This document shows positions 12,201-23,110 of a stretch of DNA of 64,000 bases, one piece after another. The DNA is from Homarus americanus (lineage: Eukaryota; Arthropoda; Malacostraca; Decapoda; Nephropidae): assembly GCF_018991925.1 (NCBI RefSeq), contig NW_024756623.1, positions 1 to 64,000 on the forward strand, read 5' to 3'. Each line of letters opens with the position of its first letter. The stretch's first letter is position 1. The notes beneath the pieces were generated by a model, which searched no databases, was not told where the DNA came from, and was given only the letters and a program-made list of their open reading frames with translations. The position numbers and the translations under genes were made by a program.

Positions 12201-15200
12201 CCGGGCACCCCTTCAGTGTCACGAATCGGAGTGAGGGCCGGGCACCTTTCAGTGCCTGAACGGGGTGTGATGGCTGGCACTAATCCAGCACCATGGCCCG
12301 GGTGGAGGGCCACACCCCTTCAGCACCATGACCTGGTGTGAGGGCCAGGCACCTTCAGTTATGACCCGGAGTGTGAGAGCTGGCACCCTCCAGCACCATT
12401 ACTTGGGGTGGAGGCTGGCACCCTTTAGTGCCACTGGGTGTGAGGGGCACCAGTGACATGACCGGGGTGTGAGGTCCGGGCACCCCTCCAGTGCCATGAC
12501 CCGGAGGAGAGCTGGGCACCTCAGTGACATGACACGGGGTGAGGCTGGCACCTTTTCAGTGACATGACCTGGGTTGTGAGGGCCGGGCACCCTCCAGCAC
12601 CATGACCGTGAGGCCGCACCCTTTCAGTACTATGACCCGGGTGTGAGGGCCGGCACTCTTCAGTGTCACGAATGGGGTGAGGGCGGCACCTTTCAGTGCA
12701 GTGGGGTGTGAGGCTGGCACTCCCAACAGTGCTGGAACCGTGTGAGGGCAACCTCTTCAATGCCATGAATCGGGTGAGGGCTGCACCCTTAAGCAATGAC
12801 CTGTGGTATGAGTGCTGGCACCAATCGAGCACCATGCCTGGATGTGAGGCCGGACACCCTTTTCAGTGACATGACCTGGGTGACGAGGCCGGGCACCCCT
12901 TCAGTGACATGACCTGGTGAGGCCAGGACCTTTCAGTGCCATGACCCAGGGTGTGGGGGGATGGGCACCCCTTCAGTGACATGCACCTGTGAGGGGCGCA
13001 CCCTCAGTGACATGACCCGGGTTGAGGGCTGCACCCTCCAGCACCATGACCAGTGAGGGTCGGGCACCTTCAGTGACATGACCTGGGTGTGAGGGCTGGG
13101 CACCAGTGACATGACCTGGGTGGAAGGCCGGTCACCCTCCAGCACCATGACCCGGGAGGGCTGGGCACCCTTAGTGCTATGACCCTGTATTGCCGGGCAC
13201 CACTTACGTACATGACCAGGGGTGGCCGGGCAAACCTTCAGTGCCATGACCTGCGGTGTGAGGCCGGGCACCACCAGTGACATGACCTGGGGTGTGAGGG
13301 CTGGGCAGCCTTTAGTGACATGACCCGGGGTGTGAGGCCGGGCTCCCCTTCAGTGCCATGACCCGGGGGTAAGGCCTGGGCACCACTTCAGTGACATACC
13401 TGGGTGTGAGGACTGGACACCCAGTGACATGACCCGGGTGGAGGCCGGGCACCCTCCAGCACCATGACCTGGGGTGTGAGGGCCACACTTTCAGTACTAT
13501 GACCCGAGGTGTGAGGGCTGGGCACTCCTTCAGTGTCACGAATCGGGTGTGAGGGCTGGGCACCTTCAGTGCCATGAAATGGGTGGAGGGCCGGGCACCT
13601 ACAGTGCTGCGAACTGGGGTGTGAGAGGGCCGGGCACCCTTTCAATGCTATGAATCAGGGTGAGGCCGGGCACTTTCTGCACCATGACCTGCGGGTGTGC
13701 AGTGCCGGGCACCCCCTTCAGTGCCATGACGTGGATTAGAAAGCTGGGCACCCCCTTCAGTGACGACCCGGGGTGAGGGCTGGGCACCCCCTTCTGGCGC
13801 CATTACCCGGCTGTGAGTGGTCGGGCAATCATTTCAGTGTCATGAATCGGGGAGTGAGGGCTGGGCACCTTTCAGTGCCATGAAACAGGGTGATGGCTGT
13901 GGGGAACCAATCCAGCACCATGGCCTGGGGGTGAGGGCCGGACACCCCCCTTCAGCACCACATGACCCGGGGTGGAGGGCCAGGCACCCCTTCAGTGCCA
14001 TGACCCGGGAGTGAGAGCTACACCCCTCCAGCACCATGAGACTTGGGGTGTGAGGCTGGCACCCCTTCAGTGACATGACCCGTGTGAGGGCCGGGCACCC
14101 TCAGCAATACTATGACCCGGGGTGAGGGCCGGGCACCTCCTTCAGTGTCACGAACGGGGTGTGAGGGCCGGGCACCTCAGTGCCATGAAATGGGGTGGAG
14201 GGCCGGGCAGCACCCTACAGTGCTGGGGCGAACTGGGTGAGGGCTGCACCTTTACCGGGCACATGAATCGGGGTGTGAGGGCTGGGCAATATATCGAGCA
14301 CCATGGCCCGGGAGAGGGTTGACACCTCAGTGACATGACCTGGGGTGTGACGGCCGGGCACCCCTTCAGTGACATGACCTGGGTGTGAGGGCCTGGCACC
14401 CCCTTCAGTGCCAAGGACCCAGGGTGTGGAGGGATGGGCACTCTTCAGTGACATGACCTGGGGTGTGAGGGCTGGGCACCCTCAGTGACATGACCTGGGG
14501 GTGTGAGGGCTGGGCACCCTCCAGCACCATGACCTGGGGTATGAGGGTCGGCACTTCTTCAGTGACACATGACCCGGGGTGTGAGGGCCGGGCACCCTTT
14601 CAGTGACACACCCGGTGTGAAGGCCGGGTCACCTCTCCACCAATTGGCGAGACCCGGTATGAGGGAAGGGCACCCTTGAAAAGCAGTGACCCGGGTGTGA
14701 TTGCCGGGCACCACTTAGGTACATGACCAGGGGTGTTATGGCCGGGCAAACCCTCAGTGCCATGACCATGGTGTGAGGGCCGGCACCACTTCAGTGACAT
14801 GACCCTGCAGGAGGGCTGGCAGCCCTTAGTGACATGACCTGGTGTGAGGGCTGGGCTCCCCCTTCAGTGCCATGACCCGGGTGTAAGGCCTGGGCACCCT
14901 TCAGTGACATGACCAAAGGTGTGAGGACTGACACCCTTTTAGTGACATGACCCGGGGTGTGAGGCCGGGCACCCCCTCCAGCACCATGACCTGGGGTGAG
15001 GGCCGGGCACCTTTCAGTACTATGACCTGAGGTGAGGCCGGGCACTCCTTCAGTGTCACGAATCGGGGGGTGTGAGGCCGGGCACCCTTCAGTGCCATGA
15101 AATGGGTGTGTGAGGGCTGGGCACCCTACAGTGCTGCGAACCGGGTGAGGGCCGGGCACCTTTCAATGCTGGGTTATGAATCAGGTGTGAGGGCCGGCAC

Positions 15201-17000
15201 TTCAGCACCATGACCCGCGGGTGTGAGTGCCGGGCACCCCTTCAGTGCTAAGACGCGGATTGTGAAAGCAAGCACCTTCAGTGACGTGACCCGTGAGGGC
15301 TGGGCACCCCTTCAGTGCCATTACTCCGGCCAGAGTTGGGGCACCATTTCAGTGTCACGAATCGGGGGAGTGAGGCCGGGCACCTTCAGTGCCATGAAAC
15401 AGGGTGATGGCCGGGAACCAATCCAGCACCATGGCTCAAAAAAGGAGGGGCTGACACCCCCTTCAGCACCATGACCCGGGGTGTGAGGCCAGGCACTCTT
15501 CAGTGCCATGACCCGGGAGGAGAGCTGGGCACCCCTCCAGCACCATGACTGGGGGGTGGAGGCTGTTCCCTTCAGTGACATGACCTGGGTGAGGGCTGGG
15601 CACCTTTCAGTAATACTATGACCCGGGGTGTGAGGGCTGGCACTCCTTCAGTGTCACGAATCGGGGTGTGAGGGCCGGGCACCTTCAGTGCCATGAAATG
15701 GGGTGTGAGGGCGGGCACCCCCTACAGTGCTGCGAACCGGGGTGAGGGCCGGCACCCTTTCACTGCCAGCGCGAATCGGGGGTGAGGGCCGGGCACATAT
15801 CGACACCCTATGGCCTGGGATGTGAGGATGACACCTTTCAGTGACATGACGGGGTGTGACGGCCGGGCACTTTTCTCAGTGACATGACCCGGGTGAGGGC
15901 CTGGCACCCCCTTCAGTGCTACACCCAGGGTGAGGATGGGCACCCCTTCAGTGACATGACCTGGGTGTGAGGGCCGGGCACCCTTTCAGTGACATGACCT
16001 GGGGTGAGGCCGGGCACCCTCCAGCACCATGACCTGCATGAGGGTCGGTGCACCCTTCAGTGACATGACCTGGGGTGTGAGGGCTGGCACCCTTTCAGTG
16101 ACATGACCCGTGTGAAGGCCGGTCACCTCTCCACCACCATGACCCGGGGTATGAGGGCACCTCTTTAGTGCTATGACCTGGGGTGTGGATGGTGGGCACC
16201 ACTTTAGGTACATGACCAGGGGTGTTATGGTCAGCAAACCTTCAGTGCCATGACCTGCGGTGTGAGGGGGTCAGCACCACTTCAGTGACACATGACCTGG
16301 GGTGTGAGGGCTGGGCAGCCCTTAGTGACATGACCTGGGGTGTGTGGGGAGGGCCGGCCTCCCTTCAGTGCCATGACCTGGGTGGCCTGGGCACCCCTTC
16401 AGTGACATGACCAAGGGAGGACTGGACACCCTTTTAGCGACATGACCAGTGTGGAGGGGCTGGCACTCCAGCACCATGACCCGGGTGTGAGGGCCGGGCA
16501 CCCTTTCAGTACTATGCGACCCGGGTGTGAGGGCCGGGCACTCCTTCCAGTGTCACGAGAATCGGGGGTGTGAGGGCCGGGCACCCTTTCAGTGCCATGA
16601 AGTGGGTGAGGGCTGGCACCCCTACAGTGCTGCGAACCGGGGTGAGGCCGGGCACTTCAATGCTAAGTGAATCAGGGTGTGAGGGCCGGCACTCCTTCAG
16701 CACCACATGACCAGGTGGTGAGTGCCGGGCACCCCCTTAGTGCTGGCGCGACGTGGATTAGAGTGCTGGGCACCTCTTCAGTGACATGACCTGGGGTGTG
16801 AGGGCTGGCACCCTTCAGTGCTATGACCTGGGCTGTGAGGGTCGGGCACCAGCCCAGTGTCATGAATCGGGGAGAGGCCGCACCTTTCAGTGCCATGAAA
16901 CAGGTGATGGCCGGCACCACACCACCATGGCCCGGGGTGAGGGCCGGACACCCTTCAGCACCATGACCCGGGGTGGAGGGCCAGGCACCCCTTCAGTGCC
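3236..17000. repeat. Ragged array zone, mainly CTGG-type decay
   Basis: The unit remains recognisable throughout, but its length wanders. CCCC runs shrink to CC or CCC, GGGGTGTGAGGG shrinks to forms such as GGGTGAGGG, and whole bases are lost around CATGACC. CpG sites are often changed to CTGG (ACCTGGG, GGCTGGGCA), much more often than to CAGG. Odd insertions such as CTGGCG or GGCG replace CCATG in places, for example near 9989, 14222 and 16741. No open frame survives for long: most run 60-130 codons and simply follow the repeat. I see no gene in this 13.8 kb. Marker A occurs once, near 11341. Confidence 0.8.
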
Positions 17001-18630
17001 ACTGACCCGGAGTGTGAGAGCTGGGCACCCTCCAGCACCATGACTTGGGGTGTGAGGGCCGGGCACCCCTTTAGTGCCATGACCCGGGGTGTGAAGGCCG
17101 GTCACCCCTCCAGCACCATGACCCCGTGTGTGGTCAGGCACCCTTTCAGTGAAATGAATGGGGTGGCGGGGCCGGCACCTTCAGTGACATGACCTCGGGT
17201 GTGAGGGCCGGGCACCCTTCACATGACACAGGGGTGTGAGGCCGGAGCACCTCAGTGCCATGACCTGGGGTGTGAGGACCGGGCTCATTCGTGACATGAA
17301 TCGGGGTGTGACGCCGGGCACCCTCCAGCACCATGACCCAGGGTATGAGGGCCGGGCACCCCTTCAGTGCTATCACCCGGGAGTGAGGGCCGGGCACCCT
17401 TTCAGTGACATGACCCGGGGTGTGAGGGCCGTGCACCACTTCAATGACATGACACTGAGTGTGTGGGCCGGGCCGCTTTCAGTGCCATGACCCGGTGTGT
17501 GGGGTCGGTCACTCCTTCAGTGCCATGACCCGGGGTGTGAGGGCTGGGCACCTTCAGCCCCATGATCCCGGGGTGTGAGGGCCGGGAACCTTCATCGATG
17601 ACCCGTGGTGTGTGGGCCGTGCATGCCTTCAGTGCCATGGCAGGGGTGGGACGGCCGGGCACCACATCAGTGCATGACCCGGGGTGTGAGGGCCGGGCAA
17701 CCCTTCAGTGACATGACCCAGGCGTCAGGGCAGGGCGCCTTCAGTGCCATGAGCCGGGGTGTGAGGGCCGGGCAGCCCTCTAGTGCCGTGAAACGGGGTG
17801 GGCAGGCCCCTACAGAACTATGAACCGGGGTGTAGGCCGCGCACCCCTTCACAGTGACACAGGTGTGAGGGACGGGCACCCTTTCAGTGCCATGAATCGG
17901 GTGTGATGGCCGGGGCTTCCTTCAGCTCAATGACCCGTGGTGTGAGGACCGGGACCGCTTCAACCCCATGACCCGGTAGTGAGGGCAGGCAGCCCCAGGT
18001 CCATGACCCGGGTGTGGCCGTGCACCCCTTCAGTGACATGACCCGGGGTGTGGAGTGCCGGGCACTATTCAGTGCCATGAAGTGGGGTGTGATGGCCGGG
18101 CACCAATCCAGCACCATGGCCGGGGTGAGGGCCGGACACCCCTTCAGCACCATGACCCGGGGTGTGAGGGCCAGGCACCCCTTCAGTGCCATGACCCGGG
18201 TGTGAGAGCTGGGCACCACTCCAGCACCATGATTGGGGTGTGATGGCAGGGCACCCTTCAGTGCCATGACCCGGGGTGTGAGGGCCGGGCACCCCTTCAG
18301 TGACATGACCCGGGGTGTGAGGCCGGGCACCCCTCAGTGCCATGACCCGGAGTGTGAGAGCTGGCCACCTTCAGTGACATGACCCGGGTGTGAGGGCCGG
18401 GCACCCTTTCAGTGACATGACCCGGGTGTGAGGGCCGGGCACCCTCAGCACCATGACCCGGGTGTGAGGGCCGGGCGCCCTTCAGTACTATGACCCGGGG
18501 TGTGAGGCCGGGCACTCCTTCAGTGTCACGAATCGGGGTGTGAGGCGGGCACCATTTCAGTGCCATGAAATGGGGTGTGAGGCCAGGCACCCCTGCAGTG
18601 CTGCGAACCGGGGTGTGAGGGCCGGGCACC
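17001..18630. repeat. Moderately preserved block with D-A cassette
   Basis: Units are more regular than in the preceding zone. Marker D (TCAATGACATGACACTGAG, near 17441) is followed by marker A (near 17947, one base shorter than consensus), about 506 bp later. Next come CACTATTTCAGTG and CACCAATCCAGCACC variants. This is the order seen at 23.4-24.0, 26.2-26.7, 30.7-31.4 and 33.9-34.5 kb, so the block is a left-family cassette copy. Scattered single-base deletions remain. Confidence 0.65.
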
Positions 18631-19300
18631 TTTCAATGCTATGAATCAGGGTGTGAGGCCGGGCACCCCTTCAGCACCATGACCGTGGTGTGGTGACGGG
18701 CACCTTCAGTGCCATGACGGAATGTGAGGCTGGGTACCTCAGCACCATGACTTGGGGTGTGGAGGCACCCCTTGAGTGCCACAGCCCAGGGTGTGAGGGC
18801 GGGCACCTTCAGTGACATGACCCGGGGTGTGAGGCAGGCACCTCAGTGCCATGGCCAGGTGTGAGGCTGGGCACCCTTCAGTGACATGACCCGGGGTGTG
18901 AGGCAGGCACCCCTTTCAGTGACAGACCGGGTTGTGAGGCCAGGCACCCTCAGTGCCATGACCGGAGTGTGAGAGCTGGCTGTAGTGACACGGCCCGGGG
19001 TGTGAGGGCAGGCACCTTCAGTGACATGACCCGGGTGTGAGGGCAGGCACCTCCAGCACCATGACCCGGGGTGTGAGGGCCAGGCACCTGCAGTACTATG
19101 ACCTGGGGTGTGAGCTGGGCACTCCTTCAGTGTTACGAGTCAGGGTGTGAGGGCAGGGCACCTTTCTCATGAAAATGGGGTGTGAGGAGAGCACCCCTAC
19201 AGTTCTGCAGACCAGGGTGTGAGCGGGCACCTTTCAATACCATGAATCAGGGGTGAGGCCGGGCACCTTTTTTCCTGACCACGTGGTATGAGTGCAGGCA
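18631..19300. repeat. Short ragged patch with CAGG-type decay
   Basis: Units are shortened, and the CCGGGCA element often reads GCAGGCA or CCAGGCA. Inserted or lost bases break the period. The direction of the CpG change is opposite to that of the large ragged zone at 3-17 kb. No gene is visible. Confidence 0.6.
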
Positions 19301-20890
19301 ATGGGCACCAATTTGGGCTGTGAGGGCCGGGCACCCCTTCAGTGTCACGAATTGGGGAGTGAGGGCCGGGCACCCTTTCAGTGCCATGAAACGGGGTGTG
19401 ATGGCCGGGCACCCTTTTACATGAACTGGGTTGTAAGGGCCGGGGACCCCTTCAGTGACATGACCTGGGGTGTGAGGGCCGGGCACCCTTTTACATGAAC
19501 TGGGTTGTAAGGGCTGGGGACCCCTTCAGCACCATGACCCGGGGTGTGAGGGCCAGGCACCCCTTCAGCGCCATGACGTGGATTGTGAAAGCTGGGCACC
19601 CCTTCAGTGACGTGACCCGGGGTGTGAGGGCCGGGCACCCCTTCAGTGCCATGACCCGGGCTGTGAGGGCCGGGCACCCCTTCAGTGTCACGAATCGGGG
19701 AGTGAGGGCCGGGCTCCCTTTCAGTGCCATGAAACGGGGTGTGATGGCCGGGCACCAATCCAGCACCATGGCCCGGGGTGTGAGGGCCGGACACCCCTTC
19801 AGCACCATGACCCGGGGTGTGAAGGCCAGGCACCCCTTCAGCGCCATGACCCGGAGTGTGAGAGGCACCTCCAGCACTATGACTTGGGGTGGGAGGGCTG
19901 GGCACCCTTTTTAAGGCGCGACCTGGGGTGGGAGGGCCGGGCACCCCTCAGTGACATGACCTGGGTGTGTGAGGCTGGCACCCCTCCAGTGCTATGACCC
20001 GGAGTATGAGAGCTGGGGACCTCTCAGACAGACCTGGTGTGAGGGCCGGGCACCCTTTCAGTGACATGACCCGGGTTGTGAGTGCCGGGCCCCCCTCCAG
20101 CACCATGACCCGGGGTGTGAGGGCCGGGCACCCTTTCAGTACTATGACCCGGGGTGTGAGGGCCGGGCACTCCTTCAGTGTCACGAATCGGGGTGTGAGG
20201 GCCGGGCACCCTTTCAGTGCCATGAAATGGGGTCCGAGGGCCTCGCACCCCAACAGTGCTGCGAACCGGGGTGTGAGGACCGGGCACCCTTTCAATGCCA
20301 TGAATCGGGGTGTGAGGGCCGGGCACCCCTTCAGCACCATGACCCGTGGTATGAGTGCCGGGCACCAATCGAGCACCATGGCCCGGGATGTGAGGGCCGG
20401 ACACCCTTTCAGTGACATGACCTGGGGTGTGACGGCCTGGCACCCCTTCAGTGACATGACCCGGGGTGTGAGGGCCAGGCACCCCTTCAGTGCCATGACC
20501 CAGGGTGTGAGGGATGGGCACCCCTTCAGTGACATGACCTGGGGTGTGAGGGCCGGGCACCCTTCGAGGACATGACCCGGGGTGTGGAGGCCGGGCACCT
20601 CCACACCTTGACCTGGGCAGTGAGGGTCGGCACCTTCAGGGACATGACCCTGGGTGTGAGGGAAGGGCTGGCACCCTTCAGTGACATGACCCGGGGTGTG
20701 AAGGCCGGGCACCCCTCCAGCACCATGACCCGGGGTATGAGGGTCGGGCACCCCTTTAGTGCCATGACCCGGGGTGTGAGGGCCGGGCACCACTTCAGTG
20801 ACATGACCCGGGGTGTGAGGGCTGGGCAGCCCTTTAGTGACATGACCCGGGGTGTGAGGGCCGGGCACCCCTTCAGCACCATGACCCGAA
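19301..20890. repeat. Preserved array block 2
   Basis: Mostly 39-bp units, with a few ragged spots near 19.86-20.05 and 20.56-20.68 kb. Marker B (CACCAATCGAGCACC, near 20363) follows the unit series TTCAGTGTCACGAATC, TTCAGTGCCATGAAATGG, CAACAGTGCTGCGAACC and TTCAATGCCATGAATC. The same series precedes marker B near 22023, 24871, 27304 and 28873 and, with TCTAGCACC, near 35832. Two 35-bp units with TTTTACATGAAC lie near 19411 and 19490. Confidence 0.7.
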
Positions 20891-20931
20891 GTGTATTTTC
20901 ATGGTGGGATAGCACCACTTTGGGTGACCAG
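20889..20931. other. Short non-consensus interruption
   Basis: Between two normal units lies about 43 bp containing GTATTTTCATGGTGGGATAG and then CACCACTTTGGGTGACC. The second half resembles the unit variant CACCACTTTAGGTACATGACC seen near 22220 and 29222, with a small deletion. The first half matches no unit and is the most AT-rich spot for several kilobases. It may be a garbled GTGTTATTGCCGGG unit like the one at about 22205 rather than foreign DNA. Confidence 0.55.
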
Positions 20932-20999
20932 GGGTGTGAGGCCGGGCACCACTTCAGTGACATGACCCGGGGTGTGGGGCTGGGCAGCCCTTTGATGAC

Positions 21000-21780
21000 A
21001 TGACCCGGGGTGTGAGGCCGGGCTCCCCTTCAGTGCCATGACCCGGGGTGTAAGGCCTGGGCACCTTCAGTGACATGACCAAGGTGTGAGACTGGACACC
21101 CTTTCAGTGACATGACCCGGGGTGTGAGGTGGGCACCCCTCCCTTTCCTGGCCAGGGTGTGAGGGCCGGGCACCCTTTCAGTGCCGGGGTGTGAGGCCGG
21201 GCACTCCTTCAGTGTCACGAATCAGGGGTGTGGGGAGGTGTTGTGGGGTGCCGGGCACCCCTTCAGTCACTATGAACCAGGGTGTGAGGCCGGGCACCCT
21301 TTCAGTACTATGACCAGGGTGTTAGGGCCAGGCACCTTCAGTGCCTGACCCGGAGGTGTGAGGGCCGGGCACCTTTCAGTGTCTGAATCAGGGGGTGAGG
21401 GCCGGGCACCTTTCAGTGCCATGAAACAGGGTGTGTGGCCAGGCACCAATCAGCACCATGGCCAGGGGTGTGAGGCCGGACCTCCTTCAGCACCATGACC
21501 CGGGGTGTGGGGCCAGAGCACCTTCAGTGCCATGACCAGTGTGAACCCTCCAGCACCATGACTGGGGTGTGAGTGCCATGACCCGAGGTGTGAGGGCCGA
21601 GCACCCCTTCAGTGCAATGAGCCGGGTTGTGAGGGCCGGGCACGCCTTTAGTGCCATGAACCGGGGTGTGAGGGCCGGGCACCCCTTCACATGACATGGG
21701 GTGTGAGGGCCGGGCACCTTTTCAGTGCCATGACCTGGGGTGTGAGGGCCGAGCCACCCCTCCAGCCATGCACAGGTGTG
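21000..21780. repeat. Ragged patch between preserved blocks
   Basis: Units here have lost bases and often read CCAGGCA. One unit is expanded with GTGTGGGGAGGTGTTGTGG near 21227. Normal units resume near 21600-21720, and a further short ragged spot at 21760-21830 precedes the long preserved core. No gene is seen. Confidence 0.6.
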
Positions 21781-22736
21781 AGCCAGGCACCTTCAGTACT
21801 ACTGGCCCGGGAGTGTGAGGCCGGAGTACTCCCTTCAGTGTCACGAATCGGGGTGTGAGGGCCGGGCACCCTTTCAGTGCCATGAAATGGGGTGTGAGGG
21901 CCGGGCACCCCTACAGTGCTGCGAACCAGGGTGTGAGGGCCGGGCACCCTTTCAATGCCATGAATCGGGGTGTGAGGGCCGGGCACCCCTTCAGCACCAT
22001 GACCCATGGTATGAGTGCCGGGCACCAATCGAGCACCATGGCCCGGGATGGGAGGGCCGGACACCCTTTCAGTGACATGACCTGGGGTGTGACGGCCGGG
22101 CACCCCTTCAGTGACATGACCCGGGGTGTGAGGGCCAGGCACCCCTTCAGTGCCATGACCCGGGGTGTGAGGGATGGGCACCCCTTTAGTGCTATGACCC
22201 AGGGTGTTATTGCCGGGCACCACTTTAGGTACATGACCAGGGGTGCGAGGGCCGGGCAAACCTTCAGTGCCATGACCCGGGGTATGAGGGCCGGGCACCA
22301 CTTCAGTGACATGACCCGGGGTGTGAGGGCTGGGCAGCCCTTTAGTGACATGACCCGGGGTGTGAGGGCCGGGCACCACTTCAGTGACATGACCCGGGGT
22401 GTGAGGGCTGGGCAGCCCTTTAGTGACATGACCCGGGGTGTGAGGGCCGGGCTCCCCTTCAGTGCCATGACCCGGGGTGTAAGGCCTGGGCACCCCTTCA
22501 GTGACATGACCAAAGGTGTGAGGACCGGGCACCCGTTCAGTGCCATGAATCAGGGTGTGATGTCCGGGCACCCCTTCATCTCCATGACCCGGTATGTGAG
22601 GGCCGGGCACCCCTCCAGCACCATGGCCAGGGGTGTGAGGGCGGGGCACCCTTTCAGTGACATTAACGGGGTGTGAAGGCCGGGCACCCCTCCAGCACCA
22701 TGGCCTAAGGAGGCCCGGGCACCCCTTCAGTGTCAT
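21687..22736 (-). other. Longest open frame (349 codons), judged repeat-derived
   Basis: The frame repeats a 13-residue period of the kind GVPGPHTPGHVTE, which is just the minus-strand reading of the 39-bp unit. Other long frames of the same nature are 22775-23785 (+, 336 codons), 50861-51859 (+, 332 codons) and 19948-20868 (-, 306 codons). They overlap frames on the opposite strand that are equally open, for example 21855-22676 (+). I see no start context, signal peptide, domain or unique sequence. Residue variation simply mirrors the unit types. Translation is not excluded, but the sequence gives no support for it. Confidence 0.85.
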
Positions 22737-23110
22737 GACCAGGGTGTGTCAGGGCCTGACACCCCTCCAGCACCATGGGCCGTGGTGTGAGGGCCGGGCA
22801 CCCTTTCAGTGCCATGATTCGGGGTGTGATGGCCGGGCACCCCTTCAGCTCCATGACCCGGTATGTTTGGGCCGGGCACCCCTCCAGCACCATGGCCCGG
22901 GGTGTGAGGCCCGGGCACCCCTCCAGCACCATGGCCTGGGGTGTAAGGGACGGGCACCCCTTCAGTGTCAAGAACCGGGGTGTCAGGGCCGGACACCCCT
23001 CCAGCACTATGGCCCGGGGTGTGACGGCCGGGCACCGCTTCAGTGCCATGACCCGAGGTGTGAGGGCTGGGCACCCCTTCAGTGCCATGAGCCGGGTTGT
23101 GAGGGCCGGG
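22680..23110. repeat. Duplicated cassette, copy 1 (partner 29570-29990)
   Basis: The two stretches share a long ordered series of unit variants. It begins at CCATGGCCTAAGGAGG, passes CATGACCAGGGTGTGTCAGG, TATGTTTGGGCCGGG, GTGTAAGGGACGGGCACC and GTCAAGAACCGGGGTG, and ends at ATGAGCCGGGTTGTGAGG. The CTAAGG marker is near 22704 in this copy and near 29594 in the other, an offset of about 6,890 bp. Only a handful of base differences are visible over about 430 bp. Partial copies of the middle lie near 25.70-25.86, 32.34-32.48 and 33.42-33.70 kb. Confidence 0.8.

Noticed and set aside
20889..20931. Transposon insertion at about 20.9 kb
   Set aside because: It is only about 43 bp; half of it matches a known unit variant, with no terminal repeats or target duplication.
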